Made by a program: the position numbers and the translations under genes
Source of the DNA: Oscillospiraceae bacterium
GTDB taxonomy: Bacteria; Bacillota; Clostridia; Oscillospirales; Ruminococcaceae
Length of the DNA stretch: 64,000 nucleotides
Reading direction: 5' to 3'
Assembly (NCBI GenBank): GCA_022800935.1
Contig: JAAWRH010000009.1
Span: 1 to 64,000 of the forward strand
The notes under the pieces: model-generated
What the model saw: only the letters and a program-made list of their open reading frames with translations
What the model was told of the DNA's origin: nothing
Databases searched by the model: none
Shown: positions 28,072 through 37,685 of the stretch, in pieces
How positions within the stretch are numbered: the stretch's first letter is position 1
Layout: each line of letters opens with the position of its first letter

Positions 28072-29165
28072 ACATTTGGATTTGTATAATATTCTAAACG
28101 CCTACACATCTCATCAAATTTGTCGGCGGAAATGGCTAGATTAAATCTAATAAAACTTGCAAAATTATTACCGAATGAGTTGCCAGGACGACCAAGTATA
28201 CCCGTTTCGTTAAATAATGTTATCGCATCTACTGGAATTTCCGATTTGTTTGTAATTCGCATAAAAGCGAAAAAAGCTGCATCAGGTAGAATTTGATTGT
28301 ATTTTGTATGGATGCTATTGGCCAGTCTATGGAGTCTAGTGCGGCATATTTGAATATGATCGCGATAGTGCTTGTTGTGTAAAATGATCATATCTGCTTG
28401 TTGTTGCCCGATTGCAGATGGTGCAAGATATGTTCCAAGTAATATAGTATGCATTTTGGAGATTGTTTTAGGATTTGACAACAAGAATCCAATTCTAATG
28501 CCTGGTGCTAAGAAGAATTTAGACATACTTCGGATACAGACACCAACGTCATACCACCCTTCACAATGTGTGATGCTGCTTTGGGATTGCGTTTCATATG
28601 CAAGGTCATAGTATGTTTCGTCTGCAATGAGAAGTACATTGTGCATTTTCGCTAATTGAATTAAGGTGGTTAGCCACTCATCGGACTCAATAATTCCGGT
28701 AGGATTTGCAGGATTGGCAAAGAGAATAGCAGCAGTATTTGCTGATATTCTCTTTTCGATGCAATCAATACTGTGATGCCAGCCATTATTTACACAGGTA
28801 TCTATTGTGACTGTAATCGCTCCCGCATTAGCAATAATATTGCTGTAAGTGCCCCAACAGGGTGATAAGATAATTACTTCTTTTTTTTCTCTCTGTGTTG
28901 ACATTCGGATTGCTGCCCATAACGCAGCGGTTGCGCCTGATGTGACAATAATGCTATCTATATCTAGTGGCAGTTTCGAGTAGGAAAGATAATTTTTTCT
29001 CAACGAAATACTACCCATAGTATTATAATAGTCTGAGTACAAATTGTGATCGAAATTAAGCGCATTGTGTGGTGGAGAAAAATTTTCTCCGAAGACGCCA
29101 CCTGCGGCAAATATAGTGTCAGTTCGTTTGAGAGATAACTTTATGATTTCATCAAATTTCGTAAT
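28068..29165 (-). CDS. PLP-dependent aminotransferase, class I/II
   Basis: A 365-residue fold-type I aminotransferase. The PLP lysine is in SMSKFFLAPGIRIGF (K216), the Asp that holds the PLP nitrogen is in LLIADETYYDL (D182), and NPANPTG is present. It would make an amino acid or amino sugar precursor. Start choice: a TTG at 29042 gives a truncated N-terminus. The frame continues upstream to an AGAGGAGG site followed, in frame, only by ATT-ATT-ACG. ATT at 29165 (or ACG at 29162) is therefore the probable start, giving a family-normal length. It is the first gene of the ten-gene operon. Confidence 0.85.
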   Translation of the reverse strand: MTKFDEIIKLSLKRTDTIFAAGGVFGENFSPPHNALNFDHNLYSDYYNTMGSISLRKNYLSYSKLPLDIDSIIVTSGATAALWAAIRMSTQREKKEVIILSPCWGTYSNIIANAGAITVTIDTCVNNGWHHSIDCIEKRISANTAAILFANPANPTGIIESDEWLTTLIQLAKMHNVLLIADETYYDLAYETQSQSSITHCEGWYDVGVCIRSMSKFFLAPGIRIGFLLSNPKTISKMHTILLGTYLAPSAIGQQQADMIILHNKHYRDHIQICRTRLHRLANSIHTKYNQILPDAAFFAFMRITNKSEIPVDAITLFNETGILGRPGNSFGNNFASFIRFNLAISADKFDEMCRRLEYYTNPNV

Positions 29166-29235
29166 AATACCTCCTCTATGATTTTGCCAACTGATAACTA
29201 TATATTTTATTTATTTTTCTTTTAATTAGTCTTAT

Positions 29236-29270
29236 ATTATATCTATATATCGATTATCCCAATTGGTAAT
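29236..29270 (-). promoter_or_regulatory. Promoter with near-palindrome upstream of the aminotransferase
   Basis: On the minus strand TTGGGA and TAATAT are 17 bases apart. The partial palindrome TACCAATTGGGATAAT covers the -35 box. The 29271-29647 stretch behind it is AT-rich and has no gene. Confidence 0.4.
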
Positions 29271-29647
29271 TATAAATGTTCTCTGGCAAAAAAACTTTTT
29301 ATATACACTTGAAATAAGAAGCAAAGAATTACAAACATCCAGAACGGTATTATTATCCAACTCTTTATTTTTAAGACTTGCCTTATGGCTATCAAACTAA
29401 AGAAAATTCTCAAATAGACCTGATTGGTTTCCAAATAAGCTGTCAGTTTTACTAAAGTGAAACTGACGATATACCTCTACAAATAAACCATCTTTAATTG
29501 CAATATGTTGGGTAGCTTGCTTTAGGAACTGGTCTATAGTAATAGATTCATATTTTCTAGTTTTCTCCAACAATTAATAACTGTAGTGAAAGCATTAGCA
29601 ACATGACCGTAGTACCACCTTAATCAATATGTAAAAATAGGCTTCAT

Positions 29648-30037
29648 TTATTTAATCAATTTTTTTATTTTTTCAGCCTCTTCCTTCGAGAGATATTCTC
29701 CTCCTGTAAACGCGCAAACCAGATTTCCAATAGAGTTACCAAAAGCAGCACGAACTAAATTTTGTGTCCACTTATGAATATGCTCATCTTTTGTGCAATG
29801 CGGATAATACACATAGTTCTTGTTGCTGTCATCCACATCCAACAATCCGATTCTTTGCAAATTAGCCAAATGTGTACCAAGTGTCTGGTACTTCCAATCT
29901 TTTCCCAGAGTGTTTCGAGCAATCTCTTTCAATTCTTTAAAGGTAAACCCTTGTTCCGGGGATTCCCAGAAAATATTCATTATCTCCATCTCAGTGCTGG
30001 TAAGTCCATAATTCTTTTTGGGTCTGTTTCTATCCAT
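29648..30037 (-). CDS. BlaI/MecI-type repressor
   Basis: A 129-residue winged-helix repressor of the BlaI/MecI/CopY family: LTSTEMEIMNIFWESP at the start and YQTLGTHLANLQRIGLL in the DNA-binding part. It lies 40 bases after the BlaR1-like gene. It is released from DNA by proteolysis when the sensor is activated. No beta-lactamase is nearby. The obvious targets are its own operon (operator at 31416-31431) and possibly the biosynthetic operon. Confidence 0.85.
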   Translation of the reverse strand: MDRNRPKKNYGLTSTEMEIMNIFWESPEQGFTFKELKEIARNTLGKDWKYQTLGTHLANLQRIGLLDVDDSNKNYVYYPHCTKDEHIHKWTQNLVRAAFGNSIGNLVCAFTGGEYLSKEEAEKIKKLIK

Positions 30038-30076
30038 TAATAAAACTCCTTATTCGACAATAATTGAATCAACGGT

Positions 30077-31366
30077 TCAGTGAGGACATTTTTCACAAGT
30101 CAACGTTGTGCCATTATATTCCTTCGCTTTGACATAACCGCATTTTGTACAACGCTGGGCATCATAAAAAAGCGTCACACAGCTACCATCAGAATTACGT
30201 GTATGCTCTCCCAAAGTTGTATCTACATAGGTATGGAAACAAATAGCTCTATCAACACCTGTTGTATCATAGATATTATTGTGCTGATCCCTAAATACAT
30301 CTCCTGAGTTTAAGTCAGTCGCACTGTTCACATTATCACTAATAAAATACTCTGCATCGGGATTCAATTCTCCTGAAACTTCAATTTTAGTTGTAGGTTC
30401 ATATGCCCACACAGATGCACTTTCAATCAAGACAAATGCTAGAACTGCCGCAGCTGATACTACCCCTTTTTTCCTCTTGGTTTCATTCATTTCGAGAACC
30501 CTCCTCTGTATTTTTCGTTGTTTAGATTTTGACTCGAATAACCCTATGGCACCAGACATACATATTCCAGCTGATTTGGAGGCGATTTCAAGAATATACT
30601 CTTGATACCGTCTTCGTTTCTCAGTATCATAGTTTTCAATTGTCTTATCATCACAGTGTATCTCGCACATACTCTGAATTTCATTCCGAAACCAGTAAGC
30701 CGCCGGATTATAGAAATGGATTAAGTTTACGATAAAAGCAAGAAAATTGATGAATAAATGCTTGTTTTTTATATGGTTCAACTCATGCCGGATTGCAAAG
30801 TCCCATTCTTCCTCTGTGAACTTTTTCATATATGTGGGCAAACAAATAACCGGGAAAAAATAGCCGAATGTAAATGGCGAGCCAAAATATTCCGATTCAA
30901 CAAGCTTTACATTTTGTTTTATCTGCAATTTCCTTCTGAGTTCGTCAAATTTTTTTAACTGCTCATCCTTTACCTTTGCTGAAAACCTCTTGAGTATTCT
31001 TTTGCATAAAAAATATCTTATCACATACATAGAAGTAAATATAATTGCTATTAATCCCGAACCCAAACACCATATCCAAGCCAGGATGGTAACCATATCC
31101 ATCATAAAATCCATATGGCTATATATGTAGTAATTTTCTGTAAAGAAATAAGAATTAACAACCCCCGACCAATGTGAATCCCATAGTATTGGGAGAAATA
31201 AGTATTTGAACAATGGAAAAGGAATCAGATATACAGTCAACGTAATCAGCAGCCAAAAAAGCCTTATACTCGCCGCAAGCTTCTTTCGAGGAATCGATGT
31301 AATCAACGAATACATCAAAAAGAACACGCTGCCCGTTATACTCATCAATAAAATTAAACTATTCAA
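30077..31366 (-). CDS. BlaR1-like M56 peptidase sensor with Cys-rich outer domain
   Basis: A 429-residue membrane protein. There are four predicted membrane spans in the first 330 residues and the zinc protease motif HELNH (H194, E195, H198) between spans. The last span is at about 303-325. The outside C-terminal domain (about 330-429) is not the penicillin-binding domain of BlaR1. It is short and rich in Cys and His, and ends in a zinc-ribbon-like CTKCGY-CEKCPH. The signal it reads is therefore different. Start is TTG at 31366, behind AGGAAGGG. Confidence 0.8.
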   Translation of the reverse strand: MNSLILLMSITGSVFFLMYSLITSIPRKKLAASIRLFWLLITLTVYLIPFPLFKYLFLPILWDSHWSGVVNSYFFTENYYIYSHMDFMMDMVTILAWIWCLGSGLIAIIFTSMYVIRYFLCKRILKRFSAKVKDEQLKKFDELRRKLQIKQNVKLVESEYFGSPFTFGYFFPVICLPTYMKKFTEEEWDFAIRHELNHIKNKHLFINFLAFIVNLIHFYNPAAYWFRNEIQSMCEIHCDDKTIENYDTEKRRRYQEYILEIASKSAGICMSGAIGLFESKSKQRKIQRRVLEMNETKRKKGVVSAAAVLAFVLIESASVWAYEPTTKIEVSGELNPDAEYFISDNVNSATDLNSGDVFRDQHNNIYDTTGVDRAICFHTYVDTTLGEHTRNSDGSCVTLFYDAQRCTKCGYVKAKEYNGTTLTCEKCPH

Positions 31367-31415
31367 TTTGATGTCCCTTCCTATTGTATTTTCAGCTTCT
31401 TAGACTATCTTAACC

Positions 31416-31431
31416 TAGTCGAAAACGACTA
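31416..31431. promoter_or_regulatory. Probable BlaI-type operator
   Basis: TAGTCG and CGACTA form a perfect palindrome with a 4-base centre, 50 bases upstream of the sensor start. BlaI-family repressors bind such dyads. Confidence 0.6.
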
Positions 31432-31503
31432 AATCCCCCTCACAAATTAAAGAATACAGCACTATTTTACATTTGTCAAGATATTTTTTGGGTTATTTGG
31501 AAT

Positions 31504-31542
31504 ATTTTTCATAAATTGAATATATTACAATTTATGAAAAAT
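31504..31542. repeat. Perfect 15-base AT-rich inverted repeat
   Basis: The 15 bases at 31504-31518 are repeated in inverted form at 31528-31542 with a 9-base loop. It lies between the VirD4 gene and the sensor gene, where backbone changes to cargo. It may be a terminator for the transfer operon or an insertion scar. Confidence 0.55.
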
Positions 31543-31723
31543 GCACACATGAATATTACTATATTTTTTGAAATCAACTAGAGCATTGTTGACTGTTACG
31601 GTCTAAAGGCTCCACTTGAAGCCGAGACCCTTAAATTTATGACACAGACAATAACTGTTTCTGTTGAATTTTATATATAATTTATATCTATCGTTAATTA
31701 TATATCTTAACAAATTATATTTT

Positions 31724-33508
31724 TTAATCTGAACGCAGTCCATGAGCATTGCCTGGAGTTCCTAACCTCTTAGACGGTGCATCCCTGCCCTTTTTCACAG
31801 ACGCTTCCCCTCTGTCCTCCAAAACTCTCGGCGGATACTTCTCAAAAATAGCCGCAATCAGCTCTTCCTTGCTGGCGTACTCCACTTTTCGTGCAGTGTG
31901 TTCCTCCAACATATACGCCGCTCCAAAAGTAATCCCCCATTTGAGAAAGAGCTGGAACTTCGTCTTCATCGGGTGCATCCCCGTCTTCATAGTAATAAAA
32001 CTCCCCTTTGGCATGGCTTTCAGCTCATCGGGCATCATCAGCCTGCGGGATATCATTTGCAAGCTGCGGGAGTTGCTGTCCTTTCCTTTATTCACTGAGC
32101 CGGAAAGAACCGTCTGCTCTCCCATGTCTTGGGAGAGTGTGCTAGCCGTTTCACTTCCCGGAGCAAAGCCGCCGAAGATGGTCAGCTGGCAGTTGTCCCG
32201 TATAATCTGCGCTCCTTCTTTTCCATAGTTCCGCTCCAGTTGAATTAACCCCTGCACAATAGCGACAATCATCAATCCTCTCGATCTCGCGGCGGAAAAC
32301 ATCATCTCTATTCCCTCAATTTTAGGAATTGTGCCAAGCTCGTCACAGTAAAAAACACATCTTCCTGGCAGCTTTCCTCCATGTTCATCCGCCACCGTCA
32401 TCAGCTCTCTGTACAGTTGTTGTATTATGAGGCTTACTAAGAAGTAGGCGGTGGGGTCCTCCTCCGGCATGACTATAAACAGCGCCGTCTTCTGAGATGT
32501 GAACCTCTCCGCATCCACCGCGCTGTCGAAACAAAGCAGCTGCTCTAATTCGGTGTCAATAAAGGCGTTGAGTCTGCTCATGGCGGTGGAGAGGACACTC
32601 AACATAGCTTGTTCGCCTGTATTCAAAGCCGCTCCCGCCATCCAACGGGCCTTGTGTTCCGGCGGAAGCTTCTCCATCAATATCTGAAACTGGTTCTTCC
32701 CCTTCGTCCTGCTGGGAGCTAATAATTCCTGTATCAGTTTATACACTGATACAATATGCCTTTTCTCCGGTGAACAAAACTCAGCAACTAACATAATGGT
32801 TGCCGCCAATAATCCCTCTGCAGAATCGTAAAAATAGGAGTTTTGTCCATAGTCTCCGCTTCCACCTGCCTGGATAATTGTCTTGGCACAAATCTTCGCG
32901 TACTTCTCCATCTTGGCTTTTGATCGGAGGTCATTTGGATTTCCTTTGTACAGGTCGGCATACTTGGAGATCAGAGAAAGCATATTAAATCCGCTACTTC
33001 TTGTGGGGTTTCTCAGGTCAATCAATACTACATCATATCCATATTTTTCTTTCGCTATGGTTCCGTAATTTCGCACCACATCTCCTTTTGTGTCAGTTAC
33101 TAACATACTTACACCGGAAGCACAGGCATATTCAATATTAGGATAAAGATAGTACGCCGTTTTCCCAACGCCGGAAGCGCCTATCATCAAACAGTGGACA
33201 TCGCCGCTGTCTACCAAAGCTGTGGCATACTTCTTCCTGGGAATAGAACCGACCACCAGCCCCTGATTTTGGGGAAGATTCTTTCCTTCCCTCCAAAGAT
33301 TAGGAGTAAAGGGAATATGAAGGAACGCTTCTCGAATTTCCTTATCGGTGGCCCATCTTGCCGTCCCATGCTGACCGTCCCCGACCTGCTTGCTCTTAAT
33401 CTCATTGAGGTTGGCGCTGTCCGAAAAAACAGAGATGGCACCAAAAATTGTTACCACTGCGATTGCCGCCAGAATCAGCGGCCATAACTGTTCCATATTA
33501 AAATCCAA
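31724..33508 (-). CDS. virD4: VirD4/TraG type IV coupling protein
   Basis: A 594-residue ATPase that delivers the relaxase-DNA complex to the secretion channel. It has an N-terminal membrane span (about 8-28) and Walker A GASGVGKT (110-117). It also has Walker B in CVFYCDELGTIPKI and the late TIFGGFAPGSETASTLSQDMG segment typical of TraG/TraD. It overlaps the Toprim gene by 11 bases. It is the last transfer gene before the cargo island. Confidence 0.93.
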   Translation of the reverse strand: MDFNMEQLWPLILAAIAVVTIFGAISVFSDSANLNEIKSKQVGDGQHGTARWATDKEIREAFLHIPFTPNLWREGKNLPQNQGLVVGSIPRKKYATALVDSGDVHCLMIGASGVGKTAYYLYPNIEYACASGVSMLVTDTKGDVVRNYGTIAKEKYGYDVVLIDLRNPTRSSGFNMLSLISKYADLYKGNPNDLRSKAKMEKYAKICAKTIIQAGGSGDYGQNSYFYDSAEGLLAATIMLVAEFCSPEKRHIVSVYKLIQELLAPSRTKGKNQFQILMEKLPPEHKARWMAGAALNTGEQAMLSVLSTAMSRLNAFIDTELEQLLCFDSAVDAERFTSQKTALFIVMPEEDPTAYFLVSLIIQQLYRELMTVADEHGGKLPGRCVFYCDELGTIPKIEGIEMMFSAARSRGLMIVAIVQGLIQLERNYGKEGAQIIRDNCQLTIFGGFAPGSETASTLSQDMGEQTVLSGSVNKGKDSNSRSLQMISRRLMMPDELKAMPKGSFITMKTGMHPMKTKFQLFLKWGITFGAAYMLEEHTARKVEYASKEELIAAIFEKYPPRVLEDRGEASVKKGRDAPSKRLGTPGNAHGLRSD

Positions 33509-34427
33509 AAACCATACCTCCTTCCTCCTGCTGCAATAAGTTTTCTTCTTTGAGGTCGTCGTTCCAATCTTTATTTTGGGGAATCAGCCTATAAGCTGCT
33601 CTCCCCATCTTTTCCAGCTGCTCAGCCAATCGCTCCGAGGCTGTCTGTCCAGCCTGGTCGTTATCCAAACAGAGAAAAATCTCCTGCAAATTTGGACGAA
33701 GCTCCAACTGTTTGAACATCGCCTGTCCCCCAACCCCGCAGAGAGCAACATAGCTGTTCTTCTTCCAGTCCTCCAGGTACAACGAAATATACGACAACAA
33801 ATCAATGGGAGCCTCGAAAACAAAGAGGCTCCCATTATTTCCATTCCAGTGAAAGCTGTACGCCGGATTGCTGCCCTCCACATTCAAGCGGAATTGTTTC
33901 CCCATGCCGATGGTGCTGCGCTTGTGGGCATGGCGGGGGACACCCATTTCATCCAGACCGACAAAAACAGCATTGTGGTAGGGGGTGTCCTCGTAGATCA
34001 GTTTCCTTCTAACAAACTCCGAAAGCACATCCGAATCAATTTGCCGCGCTCTGGTCAGATAGCCATACAGCCGCCGCATGGAGCTGTATGCTGGCGGGAG
34101 TACAAATTCCTTTCCCGGCTCTATGGGCTTATCCCGTATGTAGGGGAGAGGGACTTGTCCATTCTCTCCGGTCAACATCCGCATAGCGTCTCCAAAGGAA
34201 AGCCCATAGTGTTTGCGGACAAAGCTCAAAGAAAAACCGCCCTCCCCGGCGGCGTGGTCGTACCATCTGTTTCCCCGGATGGTTATGCTGTGGTCGGATG
34301 CCAACCTTTTTTCCCTGCCGGAACGGATTAACTCCTCACCACTGCGGCGGAGCAGCTCCTCCAGATCAACTCGGTTGGCTTGTTCCACCTGTTCTTTGCT
34401 GTATTTTCCATAGAAAAATCCTCCCAT
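33498..34427 (-). CDS. DUF3991/Toprim domain protein
   Basis: A 309-residue protein. The N-terminal half is DUF3991-like (a helical start, then IRGNRWYDHAAGEGG). The C-terminal half is a Toprim_2 fold, with FVFEAPIDLLSY and IFLCLDNDQAGQ carrying the metal-binding acidic residues. Primase-like proteins of this type accompany relaxases and may prime the transferred strand in the recipient. Start 34427 is preferred because GGGACGGTG precedes the ATG, just after the relaxase stop; a longer frame runs into the relaxase gene. Confidence 0.82.
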   Translation of the reverse strand: MGGFFYGKYSKEQVEQANRVDLEELLRRSGEELIRSGREKRLASDHSITIRGNRWYDHAAGEGGFSLSFVRKHYGLSFGDAMRMLTGENGQVPLPYIRDKPIEPGKEFVLPPAYSSMRRLYGYLTRARQIDSDVLSEFVRRKLIYEDTPYHNAVFVGLDEMGVPRHAHKRSTIGMGKQFRLNVEGSNPAYSFHWNGNNGSLFVFEAPIDLLSYISLYLEDWKKNSYVALCGVGGQAMFKQLELRPNLQEIFLCLDNDQAGQTASERLAEQLEKMGRAAYRLIPQNKDWNDDLKEENLLQQEEGGMVFGF

Positions 34428-34440
34428 AAAATCACCGTCC

Positions 34441-35139
34441 CTATTCCATCCTATGTCCCAACGCTTCCTTCTTCTCCTGAATCTTCCGGCGCAGCTTGTG
34501 GTCAACCAACTTCTGCGCCATGTCAGGAGGAAGCGGCGGCATCTGCTCCTGAAAGAGATTCCCCGCCTGCCGAATCAATTTGGTCACCCCTGACGCCAAT
34601 CTCAGCGCATCCACATTGGCGTTTTCAAAATGCGGTTCACCCAATTTCACAGCCTCTTTTATCACAATGTTCTTGATCTGCCGGAACTCCTTCTGCCGGG
34701 ACAGGGGCAGGCGTTCCGGCAGATCGTCTTTGTAGGTTTTCAAGACTTCTTCCCGCAGGTCATACCAACAGCTGTATGCCTGGGACACGCAAGGTTCCTT
34801 TTCCAGCTCGTCCACAATTTCATCCACCAGCTTTTTCAGCGAGGGTTTGAGATAGCCGTATTGTTTTTTCCCTTTTGTTTCTTTTAACTGCTGGGAAAGC
34901 TTCTCCAACAACGGCGCTATCCTATCGTTTTGAAACGCTCCTCTCTGCATTAGATGGATGAGCTGCTCCAGCTTTTCCTTTGCAGCTTGTGCAGTCTCAT
35001 CCCTTCTCTGGGTCTGCCGGGAATAGATTTCGGTCAGCTCCTGACGAAAGATACGTCCCGCCAGCTCTGACTTTATATTTGCCAGCCCCTGCTTGGTGAG
35101 GAAACCTTTGGACGGGTCTGCGCTGTAACAGACCATGTG
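34441..35139 (-). CDS. MobP-type relaxase, 3' exon
   Basis: The second exon of the relaxase whose first exon is 37686-38123. It begins with CAC ATG GTC, completing the HPHVHMV motif. The joined protein has 378 residues. This exon holds a large helical C-terminal part (rich in KEKLEQLIHLMQ-type segments) of unclear role. After splicing, the frame is intact and the reading stop TAG at 34441 is 14 bases before the Toprim gene start. Confidence 0.88.
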   Translation of the reverse strand, partial: HMVCYSADPSKGFLTKQGLANIKSELAGRIFRQELTEIYSRQTQRRDETAQAAKEKLEQLIHLMQRGAFQNDRIAPLLEKLSQQLKETKGKKQYGYLKPSLKKLVDEIVDELEKEPCVSQAYSCWYDLREEVLKTYKDDLPERLPLSRQKEFRQIKNIVIKEAVKLGEPHFENANVDALRLASGVTKLIRQAGNLFQEQMPPLPPDMAQKLVDHKLRRKIQEKKEALGHRME

Positions 35140-37685
35140 ATAAGGTAGGCGTGACCGTGCCATACCGACTTGCATCGGCGGTTTCAGTCAGGCCCCCTCC
35201 CGAACCGGACGTACACTTCTCAGCGTATCCGGCTCTCCATTCAACCATAATTTAGAGCTGTCCGACCTTAACCTGTAAGAAACAGGCCGGACATAATGCC
35301 AGAGATTTTCTTTTCATGCTAATCATCAGCAATTCAGAGGGAAGTTCGTTCCCAAGGTCTTTCATACGGCGCACATGATGCATTTGGATATCTTCCGCCA
35401 GCTCCCCGCACAATTCACACACCTTGCGCTTTAGCCGCATGGCCAAGCCATTTTTCTTTTGGTACTTGCGATACTGCGGCAGCACGTCCACAAAATCCAG
35501 CATATCGTCTTTGACCTGTTTGAAGCCATCATGATAGAGCTCACAGCGCTTCATGCCTGCCTTGGTCGAGTAGTCCACACCGAATACGCCATCACGCATA
35601 TATTTTTGCTTTATCTTGTTTACGGTCGTGCGGTATTTGCCCGCAAATGTTTTGTACATACTTTTTTTCATGATGTGTGCGAATTTATCAAGGGTTGATA
35701 CATTCTGCGCCAGACGGTAATAATTATAAATGCCCCTGATTTCAGAATTGAATTTACTGATGATTTCAATATCCTGATTGTTCATGAGGTAGCCCCTATG
35801 AACAGTTTTCCACCGCTCATTTCCATTTTCATCCTTTTTGATTTTGAACGCTCCATATTCCAACAGCTTCCCAAACCACTTTTCATGCGGCATGGTGAGT
35901 TTTACCCGATGGTTCCATAGCCTTTGCAAACGTCCTTTGCTGTTACGCTTATAGCTACTGTCCCGTGTAATGTTGAAATCATAACCCAGATACCGCACTG
36001 GCTCTGACGAGTGCGTGATTTTGGTTTTTTGCTCAGACAGGGTGAGATGTAATATGTCACGGAGAAAGTTTCCTATATCGGATTTCACCTGCTCTGCATC
36101 CGCTTTTGAGCCAATCACGCCAATCACAAAGTCATCGGCGTAGCGGTTATACTGGATTCGTTTATAGGAACTGTCCTGTACGGGATAGGGCGGCAGCCGA
36201 AGTTTTTCAAGCTGAACCTGGCGAAGCTGCTTTGACAACTCTTTGCGCTCGGCCTCCGGCAGAGTATTCTTTGAGGCATTGTACTTTTTGCGGAGCCGTT
36301 CATGAGTACCGTTGAGCCGGGAATACTCTTTTGTCACACGGCGCTTCTTCCCGCCAAGGTCGAAATGCTTTTTGTACTGCTCCATAAAAGTATCCAGCTC
36401 TGACAGATAGATGTTTGCCAAAATCGGACTCATACCCGAACCCTGCGGTGTGCCGGAATAGGTTTTGTGGTATACCCATTGCTCCATATAACCCGCTTTT
36501 AGGAACTTCCACATCAGGCTGATAAAATACTCATCCTTGATGCGGCGGCGTAGCAGGTTAATGAGAACATGGTGGTCAAAATTATCAAAACACGCTTTGA
36601 TGTCGCCTTCTACGACCCACTTTGCCCCAGTGAAGGTAGTTTGTACCTCCAACAGCGCCGTATGGCAGCTCCTGTTTGGGCGAAACCCATGAGAATGGAC
36701 TGAAAAGCCAGGTTCATAAATGGCTTCCAGCAGCATTCGGATAATTTCCTGTACCAGTTTATCATCTGTGGATGGGATACCCAGCGGCCGCTTTTTGCTG
36801 GAATTTTTCTTTACAATATATGTGCGCCTCGCTGGATTTGGTTTATAGCTGTGGTCTTTTAGTGAGGCAATGATACGGTTTATACGCGCTTCACTCATAC
36901 CGTCCAGGGTCATTCCGTCCGTTCCCTGCGTCATACTCCCCTGTGAGGAGGCAATGTTGCGATACGCAAGGAGATAAAATTCTGGATTATACAGGTTTCG
37001 ATACAGCCGCTCATAGCTGTACTCTTTGTTCATGGCATGTTGCTCTAAGGTTTTCAATACTTGAACTGGACTTCTCATGGTGCCTCACGCACCTTTCCTG
37101 TTAAAATATTGATGTTGAACTGCTCCCCTTCGCCTTGTGAACTGCGTTACAGTCTCTAACTACTACGGGAGCTGTGTTGCCGTGGTGAATATTCAGAACC
37201 GCTTTTCTCATAGCGTTCATAGCCGCGAATGGACGGCTTTTCGCTTTAGGCAATCTCCGTTTAGCACTGCTGAAACATGAGCGCTCCGTGTTGTCGGATG
37301 TGACTTTCGTCATTTTCCACTTTCCTGTGGATGGCTTGCCGTGAATATCCCACACACATACCACGTCCACGCATGTGTGCCGCGGCACCGGCGAGTTTAG
37401 CTTCCATACGCCGGAGGTCACCCTGTGCCCAGCCTCTGACTATCAAGCAGGCAGTTTAGCTTTCATCCTTGTACACGATTTTTCGTCTCTCTGCACCTAT
37501 GCCCGTGAAGCTCGGACACACCACATACTCCGGCATGCTGCACTCCCCATCCGGTTTCCCTTTTGGATAAGCCGGGAGACGATAGGGTGTGGGAAAACCC
37601 GCGTTGATATTTTTTCCTACTACTTGCTCAAGGTAGAATTTCATACAGCCCACGGACAGCGAATGAGCTGTCCTTACGGACGCAC
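35140..37685 (-). mobile_element. Group II intron in the relaxase gene
   Basis: A 2,546-base intron. The 5' end is GTGCGTCC (from 37685) and the 3' end is AT at 35140. A domain V hairpin with GAGCCGGATACGC and GTACGTCCGGTTC lies just before the end. EBS1 at 37361-37367 pairs perfectly with the last seven exon bases, CCACGTC. Removal gives an intact relaxase frame. It differs from the two other introns in both RNA leader and protein. Confidence 0.93.
35252..37078 (-). CDS. ltrA: Group II intron reverse transcriptase/maturase
   Basis: A 608-residue intron protein. The RT domain has GTPQGSGMSP (motif 4) and the active site NRYADDFVIG (about 311). A maturase domain X follows. The C-terminus is an HNH-type endonuclease with CELCG and the HH pair of IQMHHVRRMKDLG, and a late CPAC. 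It would help splicing and move the intron to new DNA. It has only distant similarity to the 43267 protein, so two intron lineages live in this ICE. Confidence 0.92.
   Translation of the reverse strand: MRSPVQVLKTLEQHAMNKEYSYERLYRNLYNPEFYLLAYRNIASSQGSMTQGTDGMTLDGMSEARINRIIASLKDHSYKPNPARRTYIVKKNSSKKRPLGIPSTDDKLVQEIIRMLLEAIYEPGFSVHSHGFRPNRSCHTALLEVQTTFTGAKWVVEGDIKACFDNFDHHVLINLLRRRIKDEYFISLMWKFLKAGYMEQWVYHKTYSGTPQGSGMSPILANIYLSELDTFMEQYKKHFDLGGKKRRVTKEYSRLNGTHERLRKKYNASKNTLPEAERKELSKQLRQVQLEKLRLPPYPVQDSSYKRIQYNRYADDFVIGVIGSKADAEQVKSDIGNFLRDILHLTLSEQKTKITHSSEPVRYLGYDFNITRDSSYKRNSKGRLQRLWNHRVKLTMPHEKWFGKLLEYGAFKIKKDENGNERWKTVHRGYLMNNQDIEIISKFNSEIRGIYNYYRLAQNVSTLDKFAHIMKKSMYKTFAGKYRTTVNKIKQKYMRDGVFGVDYSTKAGMKRCELYHDGFKQVKDDMLDFVDVLPQYRKYQKKNGLAMRLKRKVCELCGELAEDIQMHHVRRMKDLGNELPSELLMISMKRKSLALCPACFLQVKVGQL

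Noticed and set aside
13068..29165. RiPP cluster with a precursor peptide
   Set aside because: No precursor-like small gene with a good ribosome site was found; the only candidate (22 codons at 18550-18620) is unsupported.
13068..29165. Phage-type DNA base hypermodification cassette
   Set aside because: P-loop kinases and radical SAM enzymes occur in such cassettes, but no DNA-binding glycosylase or hydroxymethylase gene is seen, and an exporter is present.
29648..31366. Beta-lactam resistance locus
   Set aside because: No beta-lactamase or PBP gene is near, and the sensor lacks the penicillin-binding domain.
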